Shown here: one piece after another, positions 1-8,388 of the stretch
Layout: every line of letters begins with the position of its first letter
How positions within the stretch are numbered: the stretch's first letter is position 1
IMG/VR virus record: IMGVR_UViG_3300050821_010560
Span: 1-64,000 of that record
DNA: 64,000 nucleotides
Reading direction: 5' to 3' (one strand)
DNA from: a virus
Position numbers and translations under genes: made by a program
Notes under the pieces: generated by a model
What the model was told of the DNA's origin: nothing
Database searches by the model: none
What the model saw: only the letters and a program-made list of their open reading frames with translations

Positions 1-11
1 CCTTCCCGTCA

Positions 12-350
12 ATGCAAGCGGCACCTCAACAGACCCAAACCGCGCCCCCTGCTCAGGCTGCATCCCCTTCTAGCCTGCCGGCAGGCGGGCAAGCCCCAAG
101 GCGGCAGCGGCGCACCAAGGCGGAGATGGAGGCCGCTCGAGCCGGTCAGCCCGCCGTTGGCGGGCAACCCCCGGCTCCACAGCTAACGACCGCGCCCGTC
201 ACAGGTGGATTTACACCCGCCCCTTTCCGGCCAGCCGAACCACCCGCAGCTTCAGCTACTGGTGCGAATGGCCCCGCTTTCGGCATGTCGACCGGCGTTG
301 CCCCTAATCCCGAGCTGCAAGCCACTCTCGCGAGTGTGCTCGGCAAATAG
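12..350 (+). CDS. Pro/Ala-rich protein with basic RRQRRTKAEMEAAR motif (possibly 5'-partial)
   Basis: 112 residues from the first ATG; the frame is open to the left edge, so the true start may lie outside the window. The protein is low-complexity Pro/Ala/Gly with one conserved-looking basic segment, RRQRRTKAEMEAAR (about residues 30-45). The gene at 61225 carries almost the same segment (KRRTRAEMEAAR), so the two are probably paralogues or share a module. Two copies of the dispersed palindrome lie in frame on either side of the segment (73-86 and 150-164). Function unknown; the basic helix could bind nucleic acid. Confidence 0.55.
   Translation: MQAAPQQTQTAPPAQAASPSSLPAGGQAPRRQRRTKAEMEAARAGQPAVGGQPPAPQLTTAPVTGGFTPAPFRPAEPPAASATGANGPAFGMSTGVAPNPELQATLASVLGK
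73..86. repeat. Dispersed palindrome copy, variant
   Basis: Perfect 14-nt palindrome GCCTGCCGGCAGGC followed by GGGCAAGCC, related to the GCCCGCC/GGCGGGC family. It is read in frame as LPAGGQAP just before the basic motif of the first gene. Confidence 0.5.
150..164. repeat. Dispersed palindrome copy, short form
   Basis: CCCGCC, loop GTT, GGCGGG, with a further G:C pair outside. Read in frame as QPAVGGQP directly after EMEAAR of the first gene. Confidence 0.7.
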
Positions 351-442
351 CCCAGCCGGCTAGTGGCGTCGTAACCCCGGCAGGGTGCCGATAGGTGGGA
401 TTTCCTCAAACATCTAGGCGGCGCCCACTCAAAGGAAACCAG

Positions 443-655
443 ATGCTGCAAGAACTTGAAATATGGTCGCTTCAGCAAGCCCAAGAGATCATCGACATGG
501 TGCAGTTCCCATTGGCTAACGGGACTGCCCTTCTCGACCTGGTGCAAGCCAGGGTGAAGGTGATCGAGGCGCGCGGGGCGTTGCGGCAGGCTAACGAGGC
601 TCGGATGCCAGCCGCAAAGCGGACTACGGATTCAATGCCGCTGCCAGGTCGGTGA
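443..655 (+). CDS. Small helical phage protein
   Basis: 70 residues beginning MLQELEIWSLQQAQ. This ATG is preferred over the upstream one at 395 because AAAGGAAA sits just upstream. Predicted helical, acidic N-terminal half, basic C-terminus. No family recognised. It is the last rightward gene before the leftward late genes; its 3' end overlaps the convergent gene at 624-941 by 32 nt. Confidence 0.55.
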   Translation: MLQELEIWSLQQAQEIIDMVQFPLANGTALLDLVQARVKVIEARGALRQANEARMPAAKRTTDSMPLPGR

Positions 656-941
656 CCGCGGACGGATTGGCGAGGGTGGGAGCAACCGTGACGCTGGCAA
701 CGTTCGAAGAAGCCGAGGCGTGGCCGGTCGTATCCGTAACGACAACCGTGAAATTGTGCGGGCCGACCGAGAGCACTCCGGTCACGAAGGAGTTGGCTGC
801 ACCTTGCACGGTGCCGATCGGGATCAGCGGCGTCAATCCGGTGGAATCGAAAATATCGGTCTTGGCGATATCGGTCGCGGCAAGCGGTGAGCCATCGGTG
901 CGGGTGGTCGGTTCGGTCCAGGAGAGCGATGCAGTGGCCAC
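624..941 (-). CDS. Fibronectin III/Ig-like domain protein
   Basis: 105 residues from a GTG start at 941, chosen because AGGAGG lies about 6 nt upstream; the longer open frame to 1046 has no such signal. The sequence fits one beta-sandwich domain: ASLSWTEPTTRTDG near the start, then VGPHNFTVVVTDTTGHAS, as in Fn3/Big domains of phage tail and surface proteins. Last gene of the leftward late operon. Probably a small virion decoration or adhesion protein. Confidence 0.6.
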   Translation of the reverse strand: MATASLSWTEPTTRTDGSPLAATDIAKTDIFDSTGLTPLIPIGTVQGAANSFVTGVLSVGPHNFTVVVTDTTGHASASSNVASVTVAPTLANPSAVTDLAAALNP

Positions 942-1042
942 GGTTGGCCTCCTATGATGGTATTGTATATGCAGATTCAGGCGGCGGATGAACACCGCCT
1001 GCGGGGGCTCACGGGAACGATGCCCATGATGCAGCCAGGACA

Positions 1043-1387
1043 TCAAGGGGTCGGCCTAGCGGGCGTGGCCGGAATGATGGGCGGTACAATCGGTTTGGCA
1101 GGTGTTGCCGCAACGGCGGGCTTGGCCGCCGGAGGCGGCGCAATCCCGAACGCAGCCTTGATGTCGGTCTGATTGTCCTCAAGCGTGGTATGCGCCGCAT
1201 CCAGCTCTTTCTGGAACAATGCGAGCGCCTTGTTCGTGCCACCCGTATTCATGGCGGCGGCATGACCGGCCATGCCCTTGAGGGCTTCGCCGATGCCCAC
1301 CGTAAAAGCGTGCAGCTTATCACCAAGTTCGCTTTTTTGTTTGGTGTCGGCGAGGATCTTGTCGAGGTCTTCCTTCGCGAGAGGCAT
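1043..1387 (-). CDS. Phage protein with Pro/Ala-rich C-terminus
   Basis: 114 residues. The first 80 are helical (MPLAKEDLDKILADTKQK start, then amphipathic helices); the last 35 are a Pro/Ala linker-like tail. No catalytic motif seen. The 101-nt gap to the Fn3 gene contains an inverted GGCGG/CCGCC stretch near 980-1005. Function unknown. Confidence 0.55.
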   Translation of the reverse strand: MPLAKEDLDKILADTKQKSELGDKLHAFTVGIGEALKGMAGHAAAMNTGGTNKALALFQKELDAAHTTLEDNQTDIKAAFGIAPPPAAKPAVAATPAKPIVPPIIPATPARPTP

Positions 1388-1397
1388 GAAATACTCC

Positions 1398-1649
1398 CTA
1401 GTGGTGCGGCAAGAGGGGCAGCCCTCCGCCCATGGACAGCAAGCAGGATATTAGCGCGAACACGATGTAGATGACAATGATGCAGATGAAAGCCCAAATG
1501 ATGATGTTGATGATCTGGCCGATCATCACGCCGCCGCTACCGAGCTGAGCCAGTATCCACGGAACGAAAAGACGGAGAATTGCGATCAGCGCGACGATGA
1601 TCACGGCCCAAATACAGAGCTGCATGATCCAGGCGAGACTAAAGCACAT
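1398..1649 (-). CDS. Small membrane protein, holin-like
   Basis: 83 residues from the ATG at 1649, which has GGAG about 8 nt upstream; an in-frame ATG at 1685 lacks one. Almost entirely hydrophobic with about two long membrane segments (IWAVIIVALIAILRLFVPW and IINIIIWAFICIIVIYIVF). Size and position near an endolysin and another holin-like gene fit a holin or antiholin, but no family motif proves this. Confidence 0.6.
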   Translation of the reverse strand: MCFSLAWIMQLCIWAVIIVALIAILRLFVPWILAQLGSGGVMIGQIINIIIWAFICIIVIYIVFALISCLLSMGGGLPLLPHH

Positions 1650-1750
1650 AGTGGAATCTCCGAAAGTCAATATCGATCTTGCCATAATAGCTTGTCCGAG
1701 TAATGTACAAAAGGGAACAAACTATAAGTTGTTTTATATATAGAATACAC

Positions 1751-2578
1751 TTATTTTGCTTTCCGCATCATGGCAAAAATGACAGTGCTGATTAGACCGC
1801 CGAGAGCGATCAGCATCATGATCCCGGCAAGCACCCACGCGGCAACTTCTCCCCGCCCTGTCTCGGTCGCAGTTGCGCCAACCCGAGACTGGCTTAAATT
1901 TCTAACCTCTCGCAGCAAATCCTGAATGACAGGGTCCTGGTAGGCCGTTTTACCCTTTCCTTCGGCCCCGACTTGCTCCAGCGTGGTAATGCGCGACGAT
2001 AGCGCAGCAAACTGTTGTTGCTGTGCGGCTGCCGCCGTCGCTGCTGTTGTCGCCACTAGTTGGCGCAGTGCCTCGGCGTTCGTGGTAGCTTGGTTTCTCA
2101 ACACTTCGGCACTTTGGTTGACCTGATTGGCCAGTGCCGTTGCCTGGACATCTGATCGCTGGCTTGCGGTCGTCACTGCATTCACATCAACAGCACGAAT
2201 GGCATCGATACGCTTGGCTTCCGCGATCGAGAGTTTCTCATTGTATTCAGCGCGTATCCTAGCCTCACCATCCAATCGCGCTGCTTGAGCTGCCGCCAAG
2301 ACTTGCGCATGATCGTAACGTAATTGGCTGATTTTTTCTTGTGCACTGATTTCTGTTTGCAGCAGCTTGTCGAGGGCATTGCGTAGGTCGTCCTGACGGC
2401 GGATTGCCGCTTCGACCAGATCGAGCACGTTTTTCGTCGGGTCGATGACAGGCTGCCCGCGCGCATCGACGACAATACCTGGACGCGATTCTTTTGTATC
2501 TTGTCCTACTGCCGTCTGGGCAGTTAAGGTAATAAGCAGAACTAAAAATACGCTTGCCTTACGCAACATGTAACTCAC
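1751..2578 (-). CDS. Exported coiled-coil protein with C-terminal membrane anchor
   Basis: 275 residues (GTG at 2578, or ATG at 2569). N-terminal Sec signal peptide (LRKASVFLVLLITLTAQTAVGQ), then a long Ala/Gln-rich coiled coil (about residues 50-220), then one membrane segment close to the C-terminus (VAAWVLAGIMMLIALGGLI) and a basic end. Topology is a periplasmic rod with the C-terminus in the inner membrane. It overlaps the preceding holin-like gene by GTGA. A spanin-like or envelope-bridging lysis role is possible but unproven. Confidence 0.6.
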   Translation of the reverse strand: MSYMLRKASVFLVLLITLTAQTAVGQDTKESRPGIVVDARGQPVIDPTKNVLDLVEAAIRRQDDLRNALDKLLQTEISAQEKISQLRYDHAQVLAAAQAARLDGEARIRAEYNEKLSIAEAKRIDAIRAVDVNAVTTASQRSDVQATALANQVNQSAEVLRNQATTNAEALRQLVATTAATAAAAQQQQFAALSSRITTLEQVGAEGKGKTAYQDPVIQDLLREVRNLSQSRVGATATETGRGEVAAWVLAGIMMLIALGGLISTVIFAMMRKAK

Positions 2579-2952
2579 TTTTTAGGTGCTACAAATCCGT
2601 TCGTCACTTTGACATTGGGAACGGCCGCAGCCAGTTCCTTCGTCGTCGTGATGTTTTTCACTTCCGGCAAGGCCGCGGCAATCGCGAGCTTGTCCTGTGC
2701 CGGCAATGCTGCCGTTGCGGTGTTTATGTCATGCGCAGGCATGGCCGCGACACTGGCGACTTTGCCCTGGTTGGAATGCACCACGAAGGACCAGATGCCG
2801 CCGCCGATCGTGACGATGACGGTCATGATCTCGGGAAGGTTCGCCAGCAGGCCCGCGGCTTGTGCGGATGTCATCCACCCTCTCCCCGCCATATAGGCGA
2901 GGAGCGGGGGCAGCACGATCCGCAAGATGCCGAATATCTGATCCTGGTTCAT
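2575..2952 (-). CDS. Holin-like protein
   Basis: 125 residues. N-terminal hydrophobic segment (ILRIVLPPLLAYMAGRGWM), then a second one (EIMTVIVTIGGGIWSFVV), then an Ala-rich soluble tail. The GRGWMTSAQA segment and layout resemble a family of short phage holins annotated as Pam3 gp28-like; this is from memory, not a search. It lies in the lysis region with the endolysin at 3950-4558. Confidence 0.6.
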   Translation of the reverse strand: MNQDQIFGILRIVLPPLLAYMAGRGWMTSAQAAGLLANLPEIMTVIVTIGGGIWSFVVHSNQGKVASVAAMPAHDINTATAALPAQDKLAIAAALPEVKNITTTKELAAAVPNVKVTNGFVAPKK

Positions 2953-2957
2953 GGATA

Positions 2958-3236
2958 TCAGGGCGTCGGCAGACCTGTGGTTGGAGGAGGTGTGATGCCG
3001 GTGACCTGGTCCAGGATTGCGGCAAGCCCGTTCACCACTGCCAGGATCTTGGGCATGTAGGGAGCAAGACCCGGAAAAAACATGGCAATGATCCCTGCAA
3101 TCAGGCTTTCGGCATTCACTGCCTGGTGGATGATAGTGTCCAGGTTGGTCAGCACGCCGGTTGACGGAACAGGCGTGCTGGCGGCGTTAGGAACGACGGG
3201 GGTCTGTACGTTGGGTGGGGTCAAGGTAACCTCCAT
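2958..3236 (-). CDS. Small Pro-rich protein with hydrophobic helix
   Basis: 92 residues: Pro/Thr/Val-rich first 30, a hydrophobic amphipathic region (SLIAGIIAMFFPGLAPYMPK, then ILAVVNGLAAIL), Pro-rich end. Overlaps the upstream outer-membrane barrel gene by 16 nt. Could be a membrane-active lysis accessory; no family recognised. Confidence 0.5.
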   Translation of the reverse strand: MEVTLTPPNVQTPVVPNAASTPVPSTGVLTNLDTIIHQAVNAESLIAGIIAMFFPGLAPYMPKILAVVNGLAAILDQVTGITPPPTTGLPTP

Positions 3237-3889
3237 TTCAGGTTCACCTTGAATACCTCACTTGCGGTAGTGTTGGCAACTACTACCCCCATCGGGCCGG
3301 CCGTCGTTCCGAAGTTGAGCGTTTTGGCGGGCCAGACGTGGTCCCAACGGGCACCTAAGCTGAACGGTCCCATCGGCACGTCCAGGCCGGCACCCGCCAG
3401 GATCGCGTTCTCCCAGCTCGCCGCTGAGCCCACATTATCGACCGTGGCGGATATCTGCGACTGCGACATGCCGACAGAGACGAACGGGGTAGCTCCGCCG
3501 AGCCATGCCTGCGGCAAGCCGAAATCGACACGTTCGGTGATAACGCCTCCGTGCGAGAAGTGGCAAGCAACCCCCATTCCCAGGCAGGATGCACCACCTT
3601 TGCCGAAGTCGTACTCCGCCTCACCCAGAAGGCGGAACATCACGATATTTTTCCACTCATAACCGAAAAGTCCGCCCGCACGCGCGCCGGCTACTTCGAG
3701 TGTGCCGGTTCCGGTGTTAAAAAAGTCGAAAGAGTGGTTGACAACCGCGCCGCCTACTTCGACGCCCATGACCCAGAAACCGGTCGGCGCCGCGATGTAG
3801 GAGGGAGCCTTAGTGGGAATAGCCATGTCGGCAGCGAACGCGGACACAGCGGACAGAGCGAGGATGGTACCGGCGAGAAGTGATTTCAT
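3221..3889 (-). CDS. Outer-membrane beta-barrel protein, porin-like
   Basis: 222 residues. Clear signal peptide cleaved after SAVSAFA, giving a mature start ADMAIPTKAPS. The rest alternates hydrophobic and polar residues in Gly/aromatic-rich strands (VGGAVVNHSFDFF, MFRLLGEAEYDFG) and ends in KVNLKWRLP. This fits an 8-stranded OmpA/Omp25-type barrel of the kind abundant in Hyphomicrobiales, though the last residue is Pro rather than the usual Phe/Trp. A Cys pair (SCLGMGVAC) may form a disulfide. Likely host-derived; may alter the surface of the infected cell, for example receptor masking. Confidence 0.75.
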   Translation of the reverse strand: MKSLLAGTILALSAVSAFAADMAIPTKAPSYIAAPTGFWVMGVEVGGAVVNHSFDFFNTGTGTLEVAGARAGGLFGYEWKNIVMFRLLGEAEYDFGKGGASCLGMGVACHFSHGGVITERVDFGLPQAWLGGATPFVSVGMSQSQISATVDNVGSAASWENAILAGAGLDVPMGPFSLGARWDHVWPAKTLNFGTTAGPMGVVVANTTASEVFKVNLKWRLP

Positions 3890-3949
3890 GGGACATCTCC
3901 GTTTAATGGAGTCGCCACGATATACGGAAAACGTGTTACATATTTACCA

Positions 3950-4558
3950 CTAATTGAATTTAATTGTGTCGTCCAGTTCCAGCATCTTCTTGAGCAGTGC
4001 AGCGCACCCTAATTGCGTGTCCCATACGGATCGATTGAACTGTCCGTCACCAGTGTACTTGCCGATCTCCTCGATGCTGGTCGCTCCCCAATCATAGGGG
4101 CTCGGCTCATTATGGTATTTCTCATAGCCGATGCCGTTGTAAAGAATCAAGATTGTCAGCACGCCGCCGATCGACCAATCCGTCCAGCGCGCGGTGTACG
4201 GAGGTGTGTTTTGTAAGGTGTCGACGGCGCAACGGTGCCAAGCGTCGTGCCCTGGACCGTCCGTAGAATGATGCAGGTAGGGGCCACGTCCCTTTGGGAT
4301 ATGCCGCGACACATGGTCGAGCGGATCTCCTTGGCCAAGTTGCTTGGTGAAGTCTGCGTCGCTCTCGCGGTAGGCAATAACACCGACAACCGGCCACGGC
4401 ACATTCGTTGCCGCTTCGACCGCCTGGTAGCGGAACTTAGCGTTTTCTTCTACCAAGCGTTCGACCGCCTTGATGACCTCTGCTTCGCGGCTCGGTAAGA
4501 TGTGGCATTCATCCCATCGCTGCCGGTTAGCTTTGATCAGCCAGGAATAGTCGGTCAT
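3950..4558 (-). CDS. Endolysin, lysozyme-like
   Basis: 202 residues. The core VIAYRESDADF, with a probable catalytic Glu in YRES, is followed by QGDPLDHVSRHIPKGRGPY and later ILYNGIGYEKY and DTQLGCAALL. This arrangement is typical of a lysozyme/muramidase family in phages and prophages of alphaproteobacteria. No signal peptide, so release would depend on the nearby holin-like proteins. It follows the small exported gene at 4566 with a 7-nt gap. Confidence 0.75.
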   Translation of the reverse strand: MTDYSWLIKANRQRWDECHILPSREAEVIKAVERLVEENAKFRYQAVEAATNVPWPVVGVIAYRESDADFTKQLGQGDPLDHVSRHIPKGRGPYLHHSTDGPGHDAWHRCAVDTLQNTPPYTARWTDWSIGGVLTILILYNGIGYEKYHNEPSPYDWGATSIEEIGKYTGDGQFNRSVWDTQLGCAALLKKMLELDDTIKFN

Positions 4559-4565
4559 AGAGCCC

Positions 4566-4787
4566 TCATTTTGGAAGTTCTTTCTGCTGCTCGGTTACCT
4601 GCTGGTTCAGCTTACCCAGCAAGGCGGCTACTTCCTCGTACGGCCGCTTGACGAGCGCCGTGCCGATCATCTGGATCTCCGCCATGGTGAGCTTGAGATC
4701 GTATTCCTTGACAGGGGGAGCCGGCGGCTGCTGAGCGAAAGTGGTTGAGGATAAGATTAGAAACATTCCAACGAGCAGTTTTTTCAA
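4566..4787 (-). CDS. Small exported protein
   Basis: 73 residues with a strong Sec signal peptide (MKKLLVGMFLILSSTTFAQ). The mature part is about 53 residues, with a Pro-rich start and then an amphipathic helix. Cleavage looks like signal peptidase I (no lipobox Cys). Directly upstream of the endolysin, so a periplasmic lysis accessory is possible. Confidence 0.6.
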   Translation of the reverse strand: MKKLLVGMFLILSSTTFAQQPPAPPVKEYDLKLTMAEIQMIGTALVKRPYEEVAALLGKLNQQVTEQQKELPK

Positions 4788-4806
4788 GGCGTGCTCCTTT
4801 CGCGTG

Positions 4807-6552
4807 TCAGCACACAGTTAGCACACCTGAATTATTCCACAAGCGTCCCGTACCGGTACATCCACCCGGTGCAGAGGTGGGTAAGTTGGGCATTAATACT
4901 TGAGAAACTGATCCCGCCGCCTGCTGCCCACCAGATAGAACAGTAGTCGCATTCGGATTAGTGCCGATCTGGTCGTTGAATGACATGAATCCGTAGAAGA
5001 ACAAACCGTAACCCGATAGGACCAACGAAATCCCGAACTGGTTGTTCATGCTCATCATGGTAACCGGCGATCCGGTGGCGCCGGTCGTGGCGTTGCCTTG
5101 CTCGCCGACGAGAATGGCATGGGTGTTACCCGTCGCATAAGTGGTGCCCTGTCCTAACCCCGTGCTGACGGAAGACACCGAGCCGGAACCAATGAGCGTG
5201 ACGGAAGACCCGAGCTTGTAGAACCCATCGGCAAGCTGGTTGATGTTTGCCACTCTCGATCCGATGACCGTGAACGGGGCAACGCCGCCTTTGAGATCAA
5301 GCTCGCGAAGATTCCCTTCGTTCTCGATCTGCTCGATGATGATCGAGTCTGTCAAGTTTCCTTGGGCCAAAACTCCCGTGCCGCCAAACCCGCCGCCAAG
5401 GTGGCGGATGTCCGCGCTGCCGCCGAGAATGGCGACCTGTATGTCGCATCCGGTAATCTGATTATAGTATATCCGCGTATGTTTGGCATTCTGGCTGGCG
5501 CCTTGTCGAAGGCCGACACCGAAATTCGTTCCGGTCGTGATCTGAACATTTGATAGAGGGCTTGCGCCGATGTAGCCGACTATCCATGACGGCGCGGCGG
5601 CAAGAACGACGGTAGTCGAGTTCGTAAAGCTGGCGATCGTCGTATCCCAGAACAGGCCGCCTTGGCTACCGGGAAAACTCAGCCGTATTCTCTTGCCTGC
5701 ATCCCCGGAAACGAAAGCCGCCGTGGCGCTCGTCAGGGTCGTGCTGCCGCTCGTCACGACTCCATCGATCGCCCGGTTGGTGCTGAGCTGCCCGCTGTCA
5801 CAGGTGATCGTGTTGTCGTGGATATAGTAGTTTTCGTGGTTTGTTGTCGCGGTCCTGCTCCAATCGACGGCGACGAAGCTGGCATTACTTAGGCTGCTGT
5901 GAATGAAATCATTCCACCCAACTTCGGCCTGCGTACCGACGTGCGATCCTCCCGTCGTTCCATCGAACTTGAGAAAGGCATTGACCGAATGCACTCCATC
6001 GGTGACGAAGCGAAAACCGCGTATGGTCGGATGATCGCAATGCTCGAAATCGAACATCACCCCATTGTTGGCGCCGACCCATACGAACTGCGGAGCACCG
6101 CCGCTATCCTGCTGCCGTATGCCGGAAGTCAGGACAAGACCAACGCGATCGGTTACTGTGACAGTAGAACCAATATGCAGAGTGCAATCGGTGGGAAAAA
6201 ACAGCGTCGAACTGTCAGGAATGGCAGCAATTGCCGTTTGCAAGGCACCTGCCGAATCCGTCGCTCCCGTACAGTCCACCCCGGTAAACCCAGTTGCGGT
6301 GTAGACATTCGGCGTCGAGACCAGCATGTCGAGCATGGTCTGCCGCAGCTTGGTCGCCGTGCCCGCCGCACCCTGACCGGACGCCTGATTGGTGTTGATG
6401 TCTGTCGTTATTCCACTCGTCGTCTTCGACCCGCCGGTCTGAGCAGAAGCGGCGAGCGAGAACACAAGGATGAGCGCGGCGGCTCTAAACGTTGAAGTCA
6501 GCACTGGCGAAGTCCGCAGGGTTGAAGTCGTGAGAGGAACTGGCCGATCCAT
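4807..6552 (-). CDS. Exported beta-helix (pectate-lyase-like) tail-spike-type protein
   Basis: About 581 residues from ATG 6552. A GTG at 6504 would give a better signal peptide (MLTSTFRAAALILVFSLAAS) and may be the true start. After the signal come a Ser/Thr linker and DCTGATDSAGALQTAIAAIP, typical of the start of phage pectate-lyase-3 beta-helix spikes, then Gly/Asn-rich coils to about residue 500. The final segment CTGTGRLWNNSGVLTVC carries a Cys pair. By fold it should bind or cut a surface polysaccharide; export is unexpected for a virion spike. Confidence 0.7.
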   Translation of the reverse strand: MDRPVPLTTSTLRTSPVLTSTFRAAALILVFSLAASAQTGGSKTTSGITTDINTNQASGQGAAGTATKLRQTMLDMLVSTPNVYTATGFTGVDCTGATDSAGALQTAIAAIPDSSTLFFPTDCTLHIGSTVTVTDRVGLVLTSGIRQQDSGGAPQFVWVGANNGVMFDFEHCDHPTIRGFRFVTDGVHSVNAFLKFDGTTGGSHVGTQAEVGWNDFIHSSLSNASFVAVDWSRTATTNHENYYIHDNTITCDSGQLSTNRAIDGVVTSGSTTLTSATAAFVSGDAGKRIRLSFPGSQGGLFWDTTIASFTNSTTVVLAAAPSWIVGYIGASPLSNVQITTGTNFGVGLRQGASQNAKHTRIYYNQITGCDIQVAILGGSADIRHLGGGFGGTGVLAQGNLTDSIIIEQIENEGNLRELDLKGGVAPFTVIGSRVANINQLADGFYKLGSSVTLIGSGSVSSVSTGLGQGTTYATGNTHAILVGEQGNATTGATGSPVTMMSMNNQFGISLVLSGYGLFFYGFMSFNDQIGTNPNATTVLSGGQQAAGSVSQVLMPNLPTSAPGGCTGTGRLWNNSGVLTVC

Positions 6553-6592
6553 GCCAGAATAACAGGACCAACGATAGAACAAAAAGGTTCAT
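6485..6592 (-). CDS. 35-residue signal-peptide ORF
   Basis: The ATG at 6592 overlaps the stop of the upstream gene as ATGA, the junction used throughout this operon. The product starts MNLFVLSLVLLFWHGSAS and ends DFNPADFASADFNV. It is read in a different frame from the start of the spike gene at 4807-6552 and overlaps it. It may be a real exported peptide, a leader for coupling, or a remnant. Confidence 0.4.
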   Translation of the reverse strand: MNLFVLSLVLLFWHGSASSSHDFNPADFASADFNV

Positions 6593-7506
6593 GGTGGCCC
6601 CCAGACCTGTACGGATTGGACCGCGATGAACGGCCCGCCGAGGATTAGGATGTACGACATGGTGTCCGCGACGCTATAGACACCGGTAGGGCTCCCAGTC
6701 GAACAGGGTGCCGACGCGGAGGAGGTGTATGTCACATCCGCCGCAGTCTTGTGCACTCCATCAACCCAGCTCTCACGCCTACCTGTACCGGAGTTGAGAC
6801 TCATCGGCACGATAGCTTTGGCGTAGGTATGCAGAGCAGTGTCGATCGCGCCGCTTATCACCTGGCACCCGGCGTTGAGTTGCGTGTTCGAAGCACCGGT
6901 CCATTGATGTAGGTTACTCAATGCCCCGGAGCTATCAACCACCTCCATGATGTCATCCTCAACCCAGGTAGTTATTCCTTGGTTGAGGTGCGGTAGCGGC
7001 ATCATCCAGAATGAGGAGTGGGGATTGCCCTCGACAGCGGAGTTCAGCGACGCGACCATCTGAACGAAGAAGCCCTTGCTCGCATCGAACAGATATCCAC
7101 AGTACGAGCCGTTGTAGGCAGCGCCACTCGTACTCACGGCCGTTAGCAGGCTCAGGTTATCCGTATTCGTCGAGGCGAGGAGACCCATGCCGTTGGCATT
7201 GATCGACATATTGCCGGATGGTGTCGGCGAGTCTCCGCCCCCTCCGCCGAACCAAGTGAGGTTGGTAAACCAGGCATAGCCGGAACTACAGTTCTTTGTA
7301 TTGTTCAGATCAACCTTGGTGAGATCAGTGAACTTGACATAGAAAAGGCACTTGCTGAAGCCCCAGTTCGTCGCACCGGTTGGCGCACTCGGAGCACCAC
7401 TGGTGCAAAACTCGCTCCCATGCGTGAAGGGCTTGCTCGGCAGTACGCTTGCGCCGAGATATAGCAGGGCAAGGGATGCGAGAATGGCGAGCATTCTAAA
7501 GCTCAT
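6589..7506 (-). CDS. Exported concanavalin-like protein with GH16-type motif
   Basis: 305 residues. N-terminal signal sequence (MLAILASLALLYLGASVLPS), then a beta-rich domain. Residues near 178 read WVEDDIMEVVD, matching the GH16 catalytic pattern E-x-D-x-x-E, within a Trp/Gly-rich jelly-roll context. Five or more Cys suggest disulfides outside the cytoplasm. May bind or hydrolyse a beta-glucan-like exopolysaccharide. The start ATG directly follows the TAG of the preceding gene. GH16 assignment is from the motif only. Confidence 0.6.
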   Translation of the reverse strand: MSFRMLAILASLALLYLGASVLPSKPFTHGSEFCTSGAPSAPTGATNWGFSKCLFYVKFTDLTKVDLNNTKNCSSGYAWFTNLTWFGGGGGDSPTPSGNMSINANGMGLLASTNTDNLSLLTAVSTSGAAYNGSYCGYLFDASKGFFVQMVASLNSAVEGNPHSSFWMMPLPHLNQGITTWVEDDIMEVVDSSGALSNLHQWTGASNTQLNAGCQVISGAIDTALHTYAKAIVPMSLNSGTGRRESWVDGVHKTAADVTYTSSASAPCSTGSPTGVYSVADTMSYILILGGPFIAVQSVQVWGPP

Positions 7507-8388
7507 CTAGCACGTACCCGACGAAATGCCAGCAATCGTCGTCAGATATAGGTTCGTTTCGTGACAAAGGTTCGTCACATCGCCAGCGGTCAGATTTCCT
7601 CCGATCGTCGCGGACATGATCTGATAAGCACCGCCGTTGTCCGCAGTCGTACCGGTCGAATGCTGAAGCCCAAGTATGTAGACATTTCTACTCACTAGAG
7701 CTGAGGAAGTTGTATTCGGATTTTGGATATTCGAGGCGTTCTTATAAAGTTGGTTGGTACTGCCCCCATTCCGATTGACAACGAAGTGACCAAGGCTATC
7801 AGCAACGGCTACTCCAGAAGCGTAGGCATTATTGACGTTACCTTGAGCATTGCCAGCTTGCCTGATAATAAGGGCGGTTGTAGAAGTAAAGGCGGGTTCA
7901 TTATAGCCAATTACTGATCCCTGACTAGCTGCGGCATTTAAGTTTGTGTTGCTCCATACTGAAACATGCCCCGCATTCTGAGCAAAATTTCCCCCGGCCG
8001 TTGACGGGTTAAACCCGGTATCAAGAAAATCGGTTGTCGGGTTAGCCGCAGTTCCTAGATATCCCGCGTCTACGGTAAAACCCGGCGCACCATTCACAAT
8101 TGCCGTGAAGCTACTCGAAACGATATTGAGCAAAGCATTGCTGGAGCTGTTCGTCGCAAACAGGTAGGCAGCGTCCAGCTTGGCGAATACTCCCTGCACG
8201 TCAAGGTTACAAATCCACTGCCGGTAAGCTCCTCGATGCTTGACATCAACCGAGGTAGTGCGGTTCAAAAAGGTAGTGTATTTGGCGCAGTTCGAGCTGC
8301 CAACCATGAGAACCGGCAACTGCGCGTAGGCGCCATACCCCGCAACCAGGGAAAACCAAAGAACGCAAAAGGCAAATAACCGCTTCAC
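7507..8388 (-). CDS. Exported lectin/fibre-like protein
   Basis: 293 residues from the GTG at 8388, chosen because it begins a signal peptide (VKRLFAFCVLWFSLVAGYGAYAQ) and GGGGA lies just upstream; the frame upstream of it does not look coding. The mature part is Asn/Thr/Ser/Gly-rich and beta-predicted (CNLDVQGVFAKLDAAYLFAT, FLDTGFNPSTAGGNF), similar to concanavalin/laminin-G-like ends of phage fibres. Cys pairs at both ends. The GTG shares one base with the TAG of the small ORF upstream. Confidence 0.65.
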   Translation of the reverse strand: MKRLFAFCVLWFSLVAGYGAYAQLPVLMVGSSNCAKYTTFLNRTTSVDVKHRGAYRQWICNLDVQGVFAKLDAAYLFATNSSSNALLNIVSSSFTAIVNGAPGFTVDAGYLGTAANPTTDFLDTGFNPSTAGGNFAQNAGHVSVWSNTNLNAAASQGSVIGYNEPAFTSTTALIIRQAGNAQGNVNNAYASGVAVADSLGHFVVNRNGGSTNQLYKNASNIQNPNTTSSALVSRNVYILGLQHSTGTTADNGGAYQIMSATIGGNLTAGDVTNLCHETNLYLTTIAGISSGTC

